Positions 21,998 through 31,822 of a DNA stretch of 64,000 nucleotides are shown piece by piece. Numbering within the stretch: position 1 is the stretch's first letter; each line of letters opens with the position of its first letter. The DNA comes from WHSO01 sp963732875 (lineage in GTDB: Bacteria > Pseudomonadota > Alphaproteobacteria > SMXQ01): positions 186,001 through 250,000 of the forward strand of contig CAVTBD010000002.1 of the NCBI GenBank assembly GCA_963732875.1, written 5' to 3'. A model generated the notes under the pieces. The model was not told the DNA's origin and made no database searches. It was given only the letters and a program-made list of their open reading frames with translations. The translations under genes were made by a program, and so were the position numbers.

Positions 21998-23561
21998 AGC
22001 GGCCCGTGCGGGCCAGCGAGAGCACCCAGCCCTGCATGCGTGCGCGCATGTTGGCGATCTGCTCCTTGGTGAAGAAGTCTTCCGGCTTCACCTTGTACGT
22101 CGGGTACACGGGACGGTGGAAGTCCTGCTCGTAGCCATAGGGCACGGTGGCGTCGATGCCCATGCCGCCTTCGAAGACGGTATTGGCGGCGGTCCACTGC
22201 TGGCCCGCGCCCGCGGTCATGCGCTCGGCCGGCATAAAGGTCTGGCCGATGCCGCCCGGATGCGGGTTCAGGATGTCCGTCTGCGGGTTCACGCGGGTGG
22301 TGAGGCACCACATGATGTCGTCCATGTCGTAGATGTCGACGTCTTCCGACACTGCGATCACGAGACGGGCACCCTGCGAGCAGGCGAGGATGGCAGTCAG
22401 GAAGTTGCGCTGCCAGCCTTCCTCGATCTTGTTGCGCTTCTTGACCTGGATGATCGCCCCGCCCCAGTCCGTCATGCAGTACGGAATGTGGACGTTCTGG
22501 ACGATGCCGGGCTGCAGGCGCTCGCACAGGTTGAAGATCGCCGATTCACGCACCGAGGTATCGATGTTGGCGTCATCGGCCGTGTGCACGCCGAGCGGGA
22601 AGATGATCGGCTTGGACTCGGGCTTGCGCATGGTGATCGCGGTGACGTGGAACGTCGGGGCGCGATACGCCTTGCCCATGTAGCCGGCCCATTCCGGGTG
22701 GAAGAAGAACTTGCCCTGCTGGTTGGCGTCTTCCGATTCCTTGGTCTCGTAGCGCTTGTCGCGCGGGTGCAGGTAGCCTTCCAGCACGTACTCCGCGTCG
22801 GCCAGCGTGTGGCCCGGGATGGTGCGGCACTTGACGATGCGGATGGGCGAGCCCTGGATGGTGCCGGCCATGCCGACCTCGTCGCAGCCCTTCGGCAGGA
22901 TCGCGTAGTCGAAGCCCGCGCCCGCCATGTAGGTGCATGCCGGCGGCACGCCGAAGCACATGGTGAGCGGGATCGGCTCCTCGTCGTGGTAGTGCTTGGT
23001 CATCACCTGCCACATGTGCGAGCCCGGCGAAATCTGGAACGTGCCGACGTTGCCCCAGCGGAAGTTCATGCGATTGTAGCCGATGTGGCTGCCGCCCTCG
23101 AAGTAGTCGCCGATGATGCACGAGATGCCCGACCCGATGGTCAGCTCGGTCTCGAGCTCGGTGTGGCGGATCGCGGTGATCCACTTGTTGACATCGAGTT
23201 CGTCGGTGATGACGTGCTCCTGGACCGGCGCCTCGTTCTGCGGAATTTCCTTGAGCGGGGTGGGGTGGTCGATGGCATGCGCCACCTTCTTCACGCGGTC
23301 CAGCGAGTTTTCCCAGCCGAACAGCTTCTCGACGACCTTGATGTCGCCGAACAGGTTCGTGACGGCGCGCGCATGCGGCTTGCCCTTCACGTTGTTGAAC
23401 AGGATCGGGCAGCCGCCGTCGAAATGCTTCTGCAGACCGGTGATCTCGAGGTCCGGATCGACCTCCTTGTCGGTCTCGATCATGTCGCCCTGCTCCTTGA
23501 GCCACTCGAGGGCTGCGCGGAGTTGGGTGACGTCCTTCTTCGTCTTTCCTGCTTCAGGCAT
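21996..23561 (-). CDS. divergent UbiD-family decarboxylase (phthaloyl-CoA decarboxylase candidate)
   Basis: A 521-residue UbiD-fold protein, intact. Family blocks are CDEVGMAGTIQGSP and ADAEYVLEGYLHP. At the prenyl-FMN site the catalytic Arg of the N-x-G-x-Y-R motif is Q176 (NVGTFQISPGSH), and the EGPFGE-TGYY block is replaced by FFFHPEWAGYMGKA. Such a divergent, long UbiD beside a class III CoA-transferase pair matches the anaerobic phthalate route, where phthaloyl-CoA is decarboxylated to benzoyl-CoA; benzoyl-CoA genes on both sides agree. Another carboxylated aroyl-CoA is possible. ATG 23561 is preferred to an upstream in-frame TTG. The needed UbiX is at 51.0 kb. Confidence 0.78.
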   Translation of the reverse strand: MPEAGKTKKDVTQLRAALEWLKEQGDMIETDKEVDPDLEITGLQKHFDGGCPILFNNVKGKPHARAVTNLFGDIKVVEKLFGWENSLDRVKKVAHAIDHPTPLKEIPQNEAPVQEHVITDELDVNKWITAIRHTELETELTIGSGISCIIGDYFEGGSHIGYNRMNFRWGNVGTFQISPGSHMWQVMTKHYHDEEPIPLTMCFGVPPACTYMAGAGFDYAILPKGCDEVGMAGTIQGSPIRIVKCRTIPGHTLADAEYVLEGYLHPRDKRYETKESEDANQQGKFFFHPEWAGYMGKAYRAPTFHVTAITMRKPESKPIIFPLGVHTADDANIDTSVRESAIFNLCERLQPGIVQNVHIPYCMTDWGGAIIQVKKRNKIEEGWQRNFLTAILACSQGARLVIAVSEDVDIYDMDDIMWCLTTRVNPQTDILNPHPGGIGQTFMPAERMTAGAGQQWTAANTVFEGGMGIDATVPYGYEQDFHRPVYPTYKVKPEDFFTKEQIANMRARMQGWVLSLARTGR

Positions 23562-23652
23562 ATCTGATCTCAATTCGTTTCGGGTTGACGTTCAGTGATG
23601 AAATCAGAAGCGGGCGAGGCGCCGGGCGCCTCGCCCGCTCCGGAGTCTGGGA

Positions 23653-24849
23653 TCAGCCGGCGATGGCTTTGGCCAGCTTGGGATTCTTCTTGTAGCCGCT
23701 CTCGTCGATGAACTTGCCCATCTTCGACACGGCGCCGTGCTTGGCCAGGTTCTCGAGATAGATCTCGTGGATCTTCGGATTCTGGTTCTCGTACTCGATC
23801 TGGTTGCCGCCCTGCTGGACGTTGACGTCCATGCCGAGCCACACCTGCTTCTTCTCGGCAAGCGTCGGGTAGCGCAGGCTGCCCATGGCGATGGCGAGGT
23901 AGCGTGCCGGTTCCGGCGAGGCGTTGAAGTGCTGGTGGAACATGCCGTCAGGCGGCGCGAACACGACGCCGTGGTCCCAGTCGACCTTCACCAGATCCTT
24001 GGCAAGGTCGTACCAGAGCAGCGAATAGCCGACGCCGGTGACGCACATGACGTGGAAGTCGGCGCCGTGGCGGTGGCCCTTCTTGTAGGTGCCCACCGGC
24101 ATCTCCGACATGTGGGCGTGGATAGTGCCGTCGGCCAGCGAGAACATGATGTTGGAGCCGCCGGCGCCGCGGTTCTCCCACTTGCGCAGCTCGAAGGTCG
24201 AGAGGTCGGGCACGAAGTTGGTTTCCCACATATGCCGGCCCGGCATCTTCGGGATCAGCTCGCCGTCGCCCGCGAAGTAGTCGGCCTCGCCCTCGCGCTC
24301 GGGGAACTTGGCCGGGTTGCGGAACACGAAGTCATCGTTGCGGTAGAGGTTGATGACGAGCGGCAGATTGTTGCACGAATACAGGCGGGCGCGCTCGGAG
24401 CCGGAACCGTTGAAGTGCTGGTAGCGGCAGTTGAGGGGCAGGGAGAACATGCTCTTGGGCCCCCACTCGAAGGTGTGCTTGCGCCCGTCGTAGGTCTCGA
24501 TCTGGGTCGAGCCGTGGCCGTCGATGACGTAGAACACTTCCTCGAAGATGTGCTGCTGGGGCTCGGCCTTGCCGCCCTTCGGGATGTCGATCACGTACAT
24601 GGCGAGGAAGTCGCCGCGGCCCTTGAGGTGAGCGAAGGCGCCGTTGACGCCCATCCGGGCCCACGGCTTGGTCTCGACCTTCTTCATGTCGATGCCGAAG
24701 TCCTCGACGATGGGGATGCCTTCGGCCTTGCAGAAGTTCATGTAGGGATCGACCAGGAACTTGTCGTCGGCGAGATCGACGACCGCCTGGTTCATCGAAT
24801 CGTTCGCGCTGCGCGAATAACTGGGAATCACCGACTGTTCGGAAGCCAT
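23653..24849 (-). CDS. bicupin protein 4
   Basis: A 398-residue paralogue of the three bicupins at 0.4-3.9 kb, with QHIFEEVFYVIDGHG in barrel 1 and GTYKKGHRHGADFHV plus FHQHFN in barrel 2. The N-terminus is about 20 residues longer and Ser-rich (EQSVIPSYSRSANDS). AAGGAGACACGCTC precedes the ATG. It is the first gene of the operon with the UbiD decarboxylase (91 bases downstream), CoA-transferase and Oah. This ties the bicupin family to aromatic-acid breakdown. Its role is unknown; a dioxygenase-like or substrate-binding job is possible. Confidence 0.85.
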   Translation of the reverse strand: MASEQSVIPSYSRSANDSMNQAVVDLADDKFLVDPYMNFCKAEGIPIVEDFGIDMKKVETKPWARMGVNGAFAHLKGRGDFLAMYVIDIPKGGKAEPQQHIFEEVFYVIDGHGSTQIETYDGRKHTFEWGPKSMFSLPLNCRYQHFNGSGSERARLYSCNNLPLVINLYRNDDFVFRNPAKFPEREGEADYFAGDGELIPKMPGRHMWETNFVPDLSTFELRKWENRGAGGSNIMFSLADGTIHAHMSEMPVGTYKKGHRHGADFHVMCVTGVGYSLLWYDLAKDLVKVDWDHGVVFAPPDGMFHQHFNASPEPARYLAIAMGSLRYPTLAEKKQVWLGMDVNVQQGGNQIEYENQNPKIHEIYLENLAKHGAVSKMGKFIDESGYKKNPKLAKAIAG

Positions 24850-25077
24850 GAGCGTGTCTCCTTGATGTTCAAAGGCGTGAATGCGTTGCCGTGTCGACGC
24901 AGGAAACAGCCGCTGGAAGAATTGGATGTCCGGGCCGCAGAACGGGGATTCTATGCCCTATGCATCCGCGGCGTCGAGAACCTGCCCCCTGTGTTAGGTA
25001 GATCGTGATTGATTAGTCGTTGGGCAAAGCTCTTAGCACCTGCCCGGTATAGGTCAATTAGGTTTTCCTTATACTTT

Positions 25078-25096
25078 CTATATCGTTTCGATATAG
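25078..25096. promoter_or_regulatory. perfect palindrome upstream of the bicupin 4 / UbiD operon
   Basis: CTATATCG-TTT-CGATATAG is a perfect 8-bp inverted repeat in an AT-rich patch between the boxD stop and bicupin 4, about 230 bases before its ATG. A related ATATC-TC-GATAT lies upstream of HDO-a and bicupins 1-3, suggesting one regulator for both. It could instead belong to the boxD 3' end, though no T run follows. Confidence 0.5.
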
Positions 25097-25101
25097 CTGG
25101 G

Positions 25102-26662
25102 TCACGCTTCGACGGCGCTGTCGGCGAGGGTCTTGAGCCAGTCGACGCGGCCCTGCACCGCGAGCCGCTGGTGGTAGAAGTGGAGCGCGCGCAGCCCCCC
25201 CAGCTCCTCACCGCCGCCGGCGCGGCCGGGGCCGCCGTGGACGCACATGGGCATGACGATGCCGTGGCCGGTCTGGGACTTGCCGACGCTCTCGTCGACC
25301 ACCAGCACGCGGCCGTGGGCGGCACCGATCCCGGCGACCGCCTCGGCGGCAAAGGCCGAGTCACCGGTGAACACCGAGGCGGCGAGCGAGCCGCCGCCCT
25401 TGCGGGCGAGCGCAAAGGCCTGGTCCGGGCTGTCGTAGGGCATCACGGTCGAGACCGGGCCGAACGCCTCGACCTCGTGGATCACACGGGCTTCCGTGGG
25501 GGTGTCGCAGCGCAGCAGGGTGGGGGCGATGAAGCAGCCGGCCTTGGCATCGGCATCGACCAGCGCAGGCGCGCCCTCGCCGGTGACGGCCTTGGCCTCG
25601 GACTTGAGCCGCGCGAGCGCCTCGAGCACCGCCTTCTGCTGGGACTTGGAGACCACCGGGCCCATGCGCACGGTCTCGTTGCGCGGGTCGCCGACCACGG
25701 TCTCGTTGAGGCTGGCGGCGAGGGCATCGGTGACCGCGCCGATCAGCGCCTTGGGTACGAAGGCGCGGCGGATGGCGGTACATTTCTGACCGGCCTTCTG
25801 GGTCATTTCGCGCACCACCTCGCGCACGAACAGGTCGAATTCGGGCGAGCCCGCCTTGGCGTCGGGGCCGAGGATCGAGCTGTTGAGGCTGTCGGCCTCG
25901 ATGTTCACATGGGCCGAGGAATTCGACCACTTTCGGGTGGCCGCGCAGCATGTTGGCGGTATCCGCCGAGCCGGTGAAGGCGATCACGTCCTGGCCGGTG
26001 ACGTTGTCGGTGAGCTCGCGCGCCGCCCCGCACAGGATGCCGAGGGCGCCCGCCGGCAGCACGCCTGCCTCGATCACGTCCTTGACCATCTGCTGGGCGA
26101 GCCACGCCGTGGCGGTCGCCGGCTTGGCCAGCACCGGCACGCCCGAGAGCAGCGCCACCGCGGCCTTTTCCCACAGGCCCCATGACGGGAAATTGAAGGC
26201 GTTGATGTGGATGGCGACGCCGCGACGCGGCACCGACAGGTGCATGGCCTGGAACGCCTCGTCCTTGGCCAGCCGGTCGAAGCGGCCGTCCTTGATGAAC
26301 CTGGCGGCCCCCAGGCTTTCGCCGAGCCGGGCGAAGTACTTGATGGTGCCGATGCCGCCGTCGATGTCGATCGCGGCGTCCACCTTGGTATTGCCGGAGT
26401 TGGACTGGGCGATCTCGAAATAGGAGTCGCGGTTCGCCGTGAGGGTGTCGGCGATGCCCTTGAGCAGGCCACCGCGCTCGGCGAACGAGAGGCTCCGGAG
26501 CGCCGGCCCCCCGGTTTCGCGCGCGTAGGCCATGGCGGCGGCGATATCGATCCTGGTGGTGGAGGCACGCGCCAGCTCTGCGCCGGTGACCGGATCGACC
26601 AGGGCGGCGCCCTCGTCGCTGCCTTCAACCCACTTGCCGCTCACATAACTCGCGAGTTTCAT
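25102..26662 (-). CDS. boxD: 3,4-dehydroadipyl-CoA semialdehyde dehydrogenase BoxD (frameshifted)
   Basis: About 519 residues after repair, of the BoxD/PaaZ aldehyde dehydrogenase type. Start block MKLASYVSGKWVEGSDEG; NAD fold with FNFPSWGLWEKAAVAL and FTGSADTANML; catalytic Glu in NIEADSLN and Cys in GQKCTAIRR. One extra base near 25918 (HPKVVEF/SAHVNIEADS) splits the frame; both halves match the family, and removing it restores the usual spacing. GGGGAGAGGC precedes the ATG. It oxidises the semialdehyde made by BoxC and so belongs to the box set, although it stands 8 kb away and is transcribed the other way. Confidence 0.88.
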
Positions 26663-26876
26663 GCCTCTCCCCATGGTGTGATGTGCGTGATTTGCGCCCG
26701 TCCGGGCCGCAGGAATGGGGCCACAGCATAGCCGAAAGCCCTCCGGCGGCAACCGCCGAGTAGGGATATGGGGTCCCGTCCGCGTTATTGACACCGGCTC
26801 CGGGATGGTCGAAACAGTGATTCAAGGGACGTCCGGGCAACTAAGTCCGGCACGCAGTCAGCGGGATTACGGGCAC

Positions 26877-27359
26877 ATGTCGGGCAACAACGGAGCGAAC
26901 GGCGCGGCACCGGGGGACACGGTGGCGGCGATCTGTGCCGGCCACGGCAACCGGCCCGACCACCTGATCGAGATCCTTCACGACATCCAAGGGCAGCTCG
27001 GCCACGTGCCGGCGGGCTCGCTCCAGACCGTTGCCGACGCGCTCAACCTGTCGCGCGCCGAGGTGCATGGCGTGTTTACTTTCTACCACGACTTCCGCGA
27101 CGTGCCGGCCGGGCGCCATGTGGTCAAGCTGTGCCGGGCCGAGGCCTGCCAGGCGGTCGGCTGCGAGGCACTGGCCGACCATGCCGAGCGGACCTTCGGC
27201 ACCAAATTCGGCACCACCAGCACCGACGGCCGGGTTACGCTGGAGGCCGTTTATTGCCTCGGCAACTGTGCCCTCGGGCCCTCCATCATGATCGATGGAT
27301 ATGTCCAAGGTCTATTGGATAACAATAAGTTATCAAGCTTATCTAAGAGTTTAAGTTAG
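26877..27359 (+). CDS. fdsG: NAD-dependent formate dehydrogenase gamma subunit
   Basis: A 160-residue NuoE-like subunit with one [2Fe-2S] cluster held by C86, C91, C127 and C131 (C-x4-C and C-x3-C). It is the first gene of fdsG-fdsB-fdsA-fdhD-fdsD. The frame is open from 26715, but homology and a proper start (MSGNNGANG) begin here; the ribosome site is weak. The 214-base gap to the divergent boxD holds a TTGACA (26788-26793) without a convincing -10. The complex would remove formate released by BoxC and yield NADH. Confidence 0.93.
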   Translation: MSGNNGANGAAPGDTVAAICAGHGNRPDHLIEILHDIQGQLGHVPAGSLQTVADALNLSRAEVHGVFTFYHDFRDVPAGRHVVKLCRAEACQAVGCEALADHAERTFGTKFGTTSTDGRVTLEAVYCLGNCALGPSIMIDGYVQGLLDNNKLSSLSKSLS

Positions 27360-27394
27360 AAAATTTTGTTGAGATATTACTTTAAGATCGAGCC

Positions 27395-28960
27395 ATGAGC
27401 GATTCTGCTGCCGTCACCGTCTTCATTCCCGGCGATACCGCCGCCCGCTCGGTCGGCGCCGATGCCGTGGCCCGAACGATCGCCGACGAGGCGGCCAAGC
27501 GCGGTATTCAGGTAACGGTCGTGCGCAACGGTTCGCGCGGCCTGCTGTGGCTCGAGCCGCTGGTGGAAGTCGTAGCCAAATCCGGGCGTACCGGCTATGG
27601 GCCGGTCGCGGCGGGTGACGTTGCCGGCCTGTTCGACGGCGGCTTCCTCGAAGGCAAGGCGCACAAGCTGGCGCTCGGCCCGGTCGAGGATATCCCCGAG
27701 TTCAAGCGCCAGACCCGGCTCACCTTCGCCCGCTGCGGCCTCACCGATCCACTGTCGCTGGCCGACTTCAAGGCCCACGGCGGCTTCGCCGGGCTCACTA
27801 AAGCAATTGCCATGAAGCCGACCGAGGTGGTCGCGGAGATCACCGAATCGGGCCTGCGCGGCCGGGGCGGGGCCGGGTTCCCGGCGGGCATCAAATGGAA
27901 GACCGTGTCGGAGGCGGAAGCCCCCCAGAAATATGTCTGCTGCAATGCCGACGAGGGCGACTCCGGCACCTTCGCCGACCGCATGTTGATGGAGGGCGAT
28001 CCGTTCACCCTGATCGAGGGCATGGCGATCGCGGGGCTGACCACCGGCGCGACCCTGGGTCTGATCTATCTGCGCTCTGAATATCCCCATGCAATCAATG
28101 TAATGCGGGCTGCTCTTGAGGTTGTACGCAAAGCTGGTTACCTGGGCCCGAACGTGGCCGGCAGCGGCCGCGCCTTCGACATCGAGCTGCGCATCGGTGC
28201 CGGCGCCTATATCTGCGGCGAGGAAACCTCGATGCTCGACAGCCTCGAGGGCAAGCGCGGCATGGTCCGCGCCAAGCCGCCGATACCGGCGCTCAAGGGC
28301 CTGTTCGGCCGGCCCACGCTGGTCAACAACGTGCTGACCTTCGCTGCCGTGCCGTGGATCGTGGCCAATGGGGGCGCTGCCTACAAGGCCCACGGGATCG
28401 GCCGCTCGCGCGGCACACAGCCGTTCCAGCTCGGCGGCAACGTCAGGAAGGGCGGGCTGTTCGAGCTGCCGTTCGGCGTGACCCTGGGGGAGGTCGTCAA
28501 CGACATCGGCGGCGGCACCCGGTCGGGCCGCCCGGTGCGCGCCGTCCAGGTGGGGGGGCCGCTCGGCGCGTATCTTCCAACTAAGCAATTCGACCTAGCG
28601 CTGGACTATGAGGCCTTTGCCGCCGCCGACGCCATGGTCGGTCATGGCGGTATCGTGGTATTCGATGACACCGTGGACATGGCGGTCCAGGCCCGCTTTG
28701 CCATGGAATTCTGCGCCATCGAGAGCTGCGGCAAGTGCACCCCCTGCCGTATCGGCTCGACCCGCGGGGCGGAGACCATCGAGCGCCTCCGGACCGGCAT
28801 CGAGCCCGAAAAAAACCTGAGGATTCTCAACGATCTTTGTGAAATAATGCGTGACGGTTCGCTGTGCGCGCTGGGTGGCCTGACGCCGATGCCTGTGAAG
28901 AGCGCACTGGTCCATTTCCCTGAGGATTTCACGCCTTCGGCGCACAGGGCAGCGGGCTGA
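27395..28960 (+). CDS. fdsB: NAD-dependent formate dehydrogenase beta subunit
   Basis: A 521-residue NuoF-like subunit binding FMN, NAD and a [4Fe-4S] cluster. Visible are GRGGAGFPAGIKW (FMN/NADH site), CNADEGDSGTFADR and the cluster motif ESCGKCTPCRIG. The N-terminal 130 residues are the extra domain usual in FdsB. It begins 35 bases after fdsG and passes electrons from the alpha subunit to NAD. Confidence 0.95.
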   Translation: MSDSAAVTVFIPGDTAARSVGADAVARTIADEAAKRGIQVTVVRNGSRGLLWLEPLVEVVAKSGRTGYGPVAAGDVAGLFDGGFLEGKAHKLALGPVEDIPEFKRQTRLTFARCGLTDPLSLADFKAHGGFAGLTKAIAMKPTEVVAEITESGLRGRGGAGFPAGIKWKTVSEAEAPQKYVCCNADEGDSGTFADRMLMEGDPFTLIEGMAIAGLTTGATLGLIYLRSEYPHAINVMRAALEVVRKAGYLGPNVAGSGRAFDIELRIGAGAYICGEETSMLDSLEGKRGMVRAKPPIPALKGLFGRPTLVNNVLTFAAVPWIVANGGAAYKAHGIGRSRGTQPFQLGGNVRKGGLFELPFGVTLGEVVNDIGGGTRSGRPVRAVQVGGPLGAYLPTKQFDLALDYEAFAAADAMVGHGGIVVFDDTVDMAVQARFAMEFCAIESCGKCTPCRIGSTRGAETIERLRTGIEPEKNLRILNDLCEIMRDGSLCALGGLTPMPVKSALVHFPEDFTPSAHRAAG

Positions 28961-28977
28961 GCGAGGAGTACGATCCG

Positions 28978-31818
28978 ATGAGCTTGATTCACGAACCCGA
29001 TCTCGGTACCCCAGCGCGGCAGTCGGAAAAGCTGGTGACGCTGGAGATCGACGGCGTCGCCGTGACGGTGCCGGCCGGCACCTCGGTGATGCGCGCCGCC
29101 GCCAGCCTCGGCACCCAGATCCCCAGGCTGTGCGCGACCGATTCACTCGAGCCGTTCGGCTCGTGCCGCCTGTGCCTGGTGGAGATCGAGGGCGCCAAGG
29201 GCACGCCCGCCTCCTGCACCACGCCGGCCGCGGACGGCATGAAGGTCCATACCCAGACCGAGCGCTTGGCCCGCATCCGGCGCGGTGTCATGGAGCTCTA
29301 CATCTCCGACCACCCGCTCGACTGCCTGACCTGCGCCGCCAACGGCGACTGCGAGCTGCAGGACATGGCGGGCGCGGTGGGGCTGCGCGAGGTGCGCTAC
29401 GGCTTCGCCGGCGAGAACCACCTCGACGCCGAAAAAGACCTGTCCAACCCCTATTTCGCCTTCGATCCGTCCAAATGCATCGTGTGCTCGCGCTGCGTGC
29501 GCGCCTGCGAGGAGGTCCAGGGCACCTTCGCGCTGACCATCGACGGGCGCGGCTTCGCCTCCAAGGTGGCGGCCAGCGCCGACGAGGACTTCCTCGAGTC
29601 CGAATGCGTGTCCTGCGGCGCTTGCGTCCAGGCCTGCCCGACCGCCACCCTGATCGAGAAGTCGGTGGTCGACAACGGCCAGCCCGAGCATTCGGTGCTG
29701 ACCACCTGCGCCTATTGCGGGGTGGGGTGCTCGTTCAAGGCCGAGATGAAGGGCGACCAGCTGGTCCGCATGATGCCCTACAAGGACGGCGGCGCCAACG
29801 AGGGCCATTCCTGCGTCAAGGGTCGTTTCGCCTGGGGCTACGCCACCCACAGGGATCGCGTGCTCAAGCCGATGGTGCGCGACGCGCTCACCGATCCGTG
29901 GCGCGAGGTCACCTGGGACGAGGCGATCGCCTTCGCCGCCGACCGCCTCAAGGGCATCCAGGCCAAATACGGCCGTGGTGCCATCGGCGGCATCACCTCG
30001 TCGCGCTGCACCAACGAGGAAGTCTTCGTGGTCCAGAAGATGGTCCGCGCCGGCTTCGAGAACAACAACGTCGACACCTGCGCGCGGGTGTGCCATTCGC
30101 CCACCGGCTACGGCCTCAAGACGACCCTCGGCACCTCCGCCGGCACCCAGGACTTCAAGTCGGTCGCCAAGGCCGATGTGATCGTGGTGATCGGCGCCAA
30201 CCCGACCGACGCCCATCCGGTGTTCGCCTCACGCATGAAGCGCCGCCTGCGCGAGGGCGCCAGGCTGATCGTCATCGATCCACGCCGCATCGACCTGGTG
30301 AAATCGCCCCACGTGCGGGCCAGCCACCACCTGCAGCTCCGCCCCGGTACCAACGTCGCGGTCATCAATTCGCTGGCCCACGTGATCGTCACCGAAGGGC
30401 TTGTGAACAATGACTTCGTGGCCGAGCGTTGCGAGGGCCCCGACTTCGAGATGTGGGCCAAGTTCATCGCCGAGGAGCGCAACTCTCCCGAGGCGCTCGA
30501 GAAGATCACCGGCGTGCCCGCCGCCGAAGTGCGCGCCGCTGCCCGGCTCTATGCCACCGGCGGCAATGGCGCGATCTACTATGGCCTCGGCGTGACCGAG
30601 CACAGCCAGGGCTCGACCATGGTCATGGGCATGGCCAACCTGTGCATGGCGACCGGCAACATCGGCCGGGACGGCGTCGGCCTCAACCCGCTGCGCGGCC
30701 AGAACAACGTGCAGGGCTCGTGCGACATGGGCTCGTTCCCGCACGAGTTCCCGGGCTACCGCCACGTCTCCGACGACACCGTGCGCCACCTGTTCGAGGA
30801 TACCTGGCACAAGAGCCTCGACAAGGAGCCGGGCCTGCGCATCCCCAACATGTTCGACGCCGCCGTCGAGGGCACCTTCAAGGGCCTGTTCGTGCAGGGC
30901 GAGGACATCGCCCAGTCGGACCCCAACACCAAGCATGTCCAGGCGGCGCTCCGGTCCATGGAGTGCGTCATCGTCCAGGACCTGTTCCTGAACGAGACCG
31001 CGGCCTACGCCCACGTGTTCCTGCCGGGCACGTCGTTCCTGGAGAAGGACGGCACCTTCATCAACGCCGAGCGCCGCATCAACCGCGTGCGCCCGGTGAT
31101 GAAGCCGAAGCAGGGCCTCTCGGAGTGGGAGACCGTGTGCCGGCTCTCCGCCGCCATGGGCTATCCCATGAGCTACAACGCGGCGTCCGAGATCATGGAC
31201 GAGATCGCGCGCACCACGCCGACCTTCCAGGCGGTGTCGTTCGAGAAGCTCGACCGGCTGGGCTCGGTGCAGTGGCCGTGCAACGAGGCCGCCCCCCAGG
31301 GCACGCCGATCATGCACGTCGGCAAGTTCGTGCGCGGCAAGGGCCGCTTCATGCTGACCGAGTTCGTGCCGACCGAGGAGCGCTCCAACCGGGAATTCCC
31401 GCTGCTGCTGACCACCGGGCGCATCCTCAGCCAGTACAACGTCGGCGCCCAGACCCGGCGCACCGAGAACACCGCCTGGTACGATACCGACGTGCTGGAA
31501 ATTCATCCCTCGGACGCGGAAATGCGCGGCATCAACGACGGCGACCTGGTCTCGCTGACCAGCCGCATCGGCGCCGTCACGCTGCCCGCGCGCGTGACCG
31601 ACCGGGTGCCGCCGGGCGTGGTCTACACGACGTTCCATTACCCCGTAACCGGCGCCAACGTGATCACCACGGAATATTCCGACTGGGCCACCAATTGCCC
31701 GGAATACAAGGTGACCGCAGTGCAGGCGGTCCGTTCCAACATGCAGTCCGATTGGCAGAAGGAATGGGCCGAGCGCGAGGTGGACCAGAAGCGCGTTTCG
31801 GCATCGGCCGCGGAGTGA
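28978..31818 (+). CDS. fdsA: NAD-dependent formate dehydrogenase alpha (molybdenum) subunit
   Basis: The 946-residue catalytic subunit. In order: a plant-type [2Fe-2S] domain (GSCRLC), the His-Cys cluster (HPLDCLTCAANGDCEL), two ferredoxin clusters (CIVCSRCVRAC, CVSCGACVQAC), the cluster next to the cofactor (CAYCGVGC) and the bis-MGD domain with active-site Cys in ARVCHSPTGY. No in-frame TGA is present, so Cys and not Sec is used. GAGGAG precedes the ATG, 17 bases after fdsB. It oxidises formate to CO2 in the cytoplasm. Confidence 0.96.
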   Translation: MSLIHEPDLGTPARQSEKLVTLEIDGVAVTVPAGTSVMRAAASLGTQIPRLCATDSLEPFGSCRLCLVEIEGAKGTPASCTTPAADGMKVHTQTERLARIRRGVMELYISDHPLDCLTCAANGDCELQDMAGAVGLREVRYGFAGENHLDAEKDLSNPYFAFDPSKCIVCSRCVRACEEVQGTFALTIDGRGFASKVAASADEDFLESECVSCGACVQACPTATLIEKSVVDNGQPEHSVLTTCAYCGVGCSFKAEMKGDQLVRMMPYKDGGANEGHSCVKGRFAWGYATHRDRVLKPMVRDALTDPWREVTWDEAIAFAADRLKGIQAKYGRGAIGGITSSRCTNEEVFVVQKMVRAGFENNNVDTCARVCHSPTGYGLKTTLGTSAGTQDFKSVAKADVIVVIGANPTDAHPVFASRMKRRLREGARLIVIDPRRIDLVKSPHVRASHHLQLRPGTNVAVINSLAHVIVTEGLVNNDFVAERCEGPDFEMWAKFIAEERNSPEALEKITGVPAAEVRAAARLYATGGNGAIYYGLGVTEHSQGSTMVMGMANLCMATGNIGRDGVGLNPLRGQNNVQGSCDMGSFPHEFPGYRHVSDDTVRHLFEDTWHKSLDKEPGLRIPNMFDAAVEGTFKGLFVQGEDIAQSDPNTKHVQAALRSMECVIVQDLFLNETAAYAHVFLPGTSFLEKDGTFINAERRINRVRPVMKPKQGLSEWETVCRLSAAMGYPMSYNAASEIMDEIARTTPTFQAVSFEKLDRLGSVQWPCNEAAPQGTPIMHVGKFVRGKGRFMLTEFVPTEERSNREFPLLLTTGRILSQYNVGAQTRRTENTAWYDTDVLEIHPSDAEMRGINDGDLVSLTSRIGAVTLPARVTDRVPPGVVYTTFHYPVTGANVITTEYSDWATNCPEYKVTAVQAVRSNMQSDWQKEWAEREVDQKRVSASAAE

Positions 31819-31822
31819 CGCC

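Noticed and set aside
28978..31818. Selenocysteine in the formate dehydrogenase
   Set aside because: The active-site codon in ARVCHSPTGY is a normal Cys codon and no in-frame TGA occurs.
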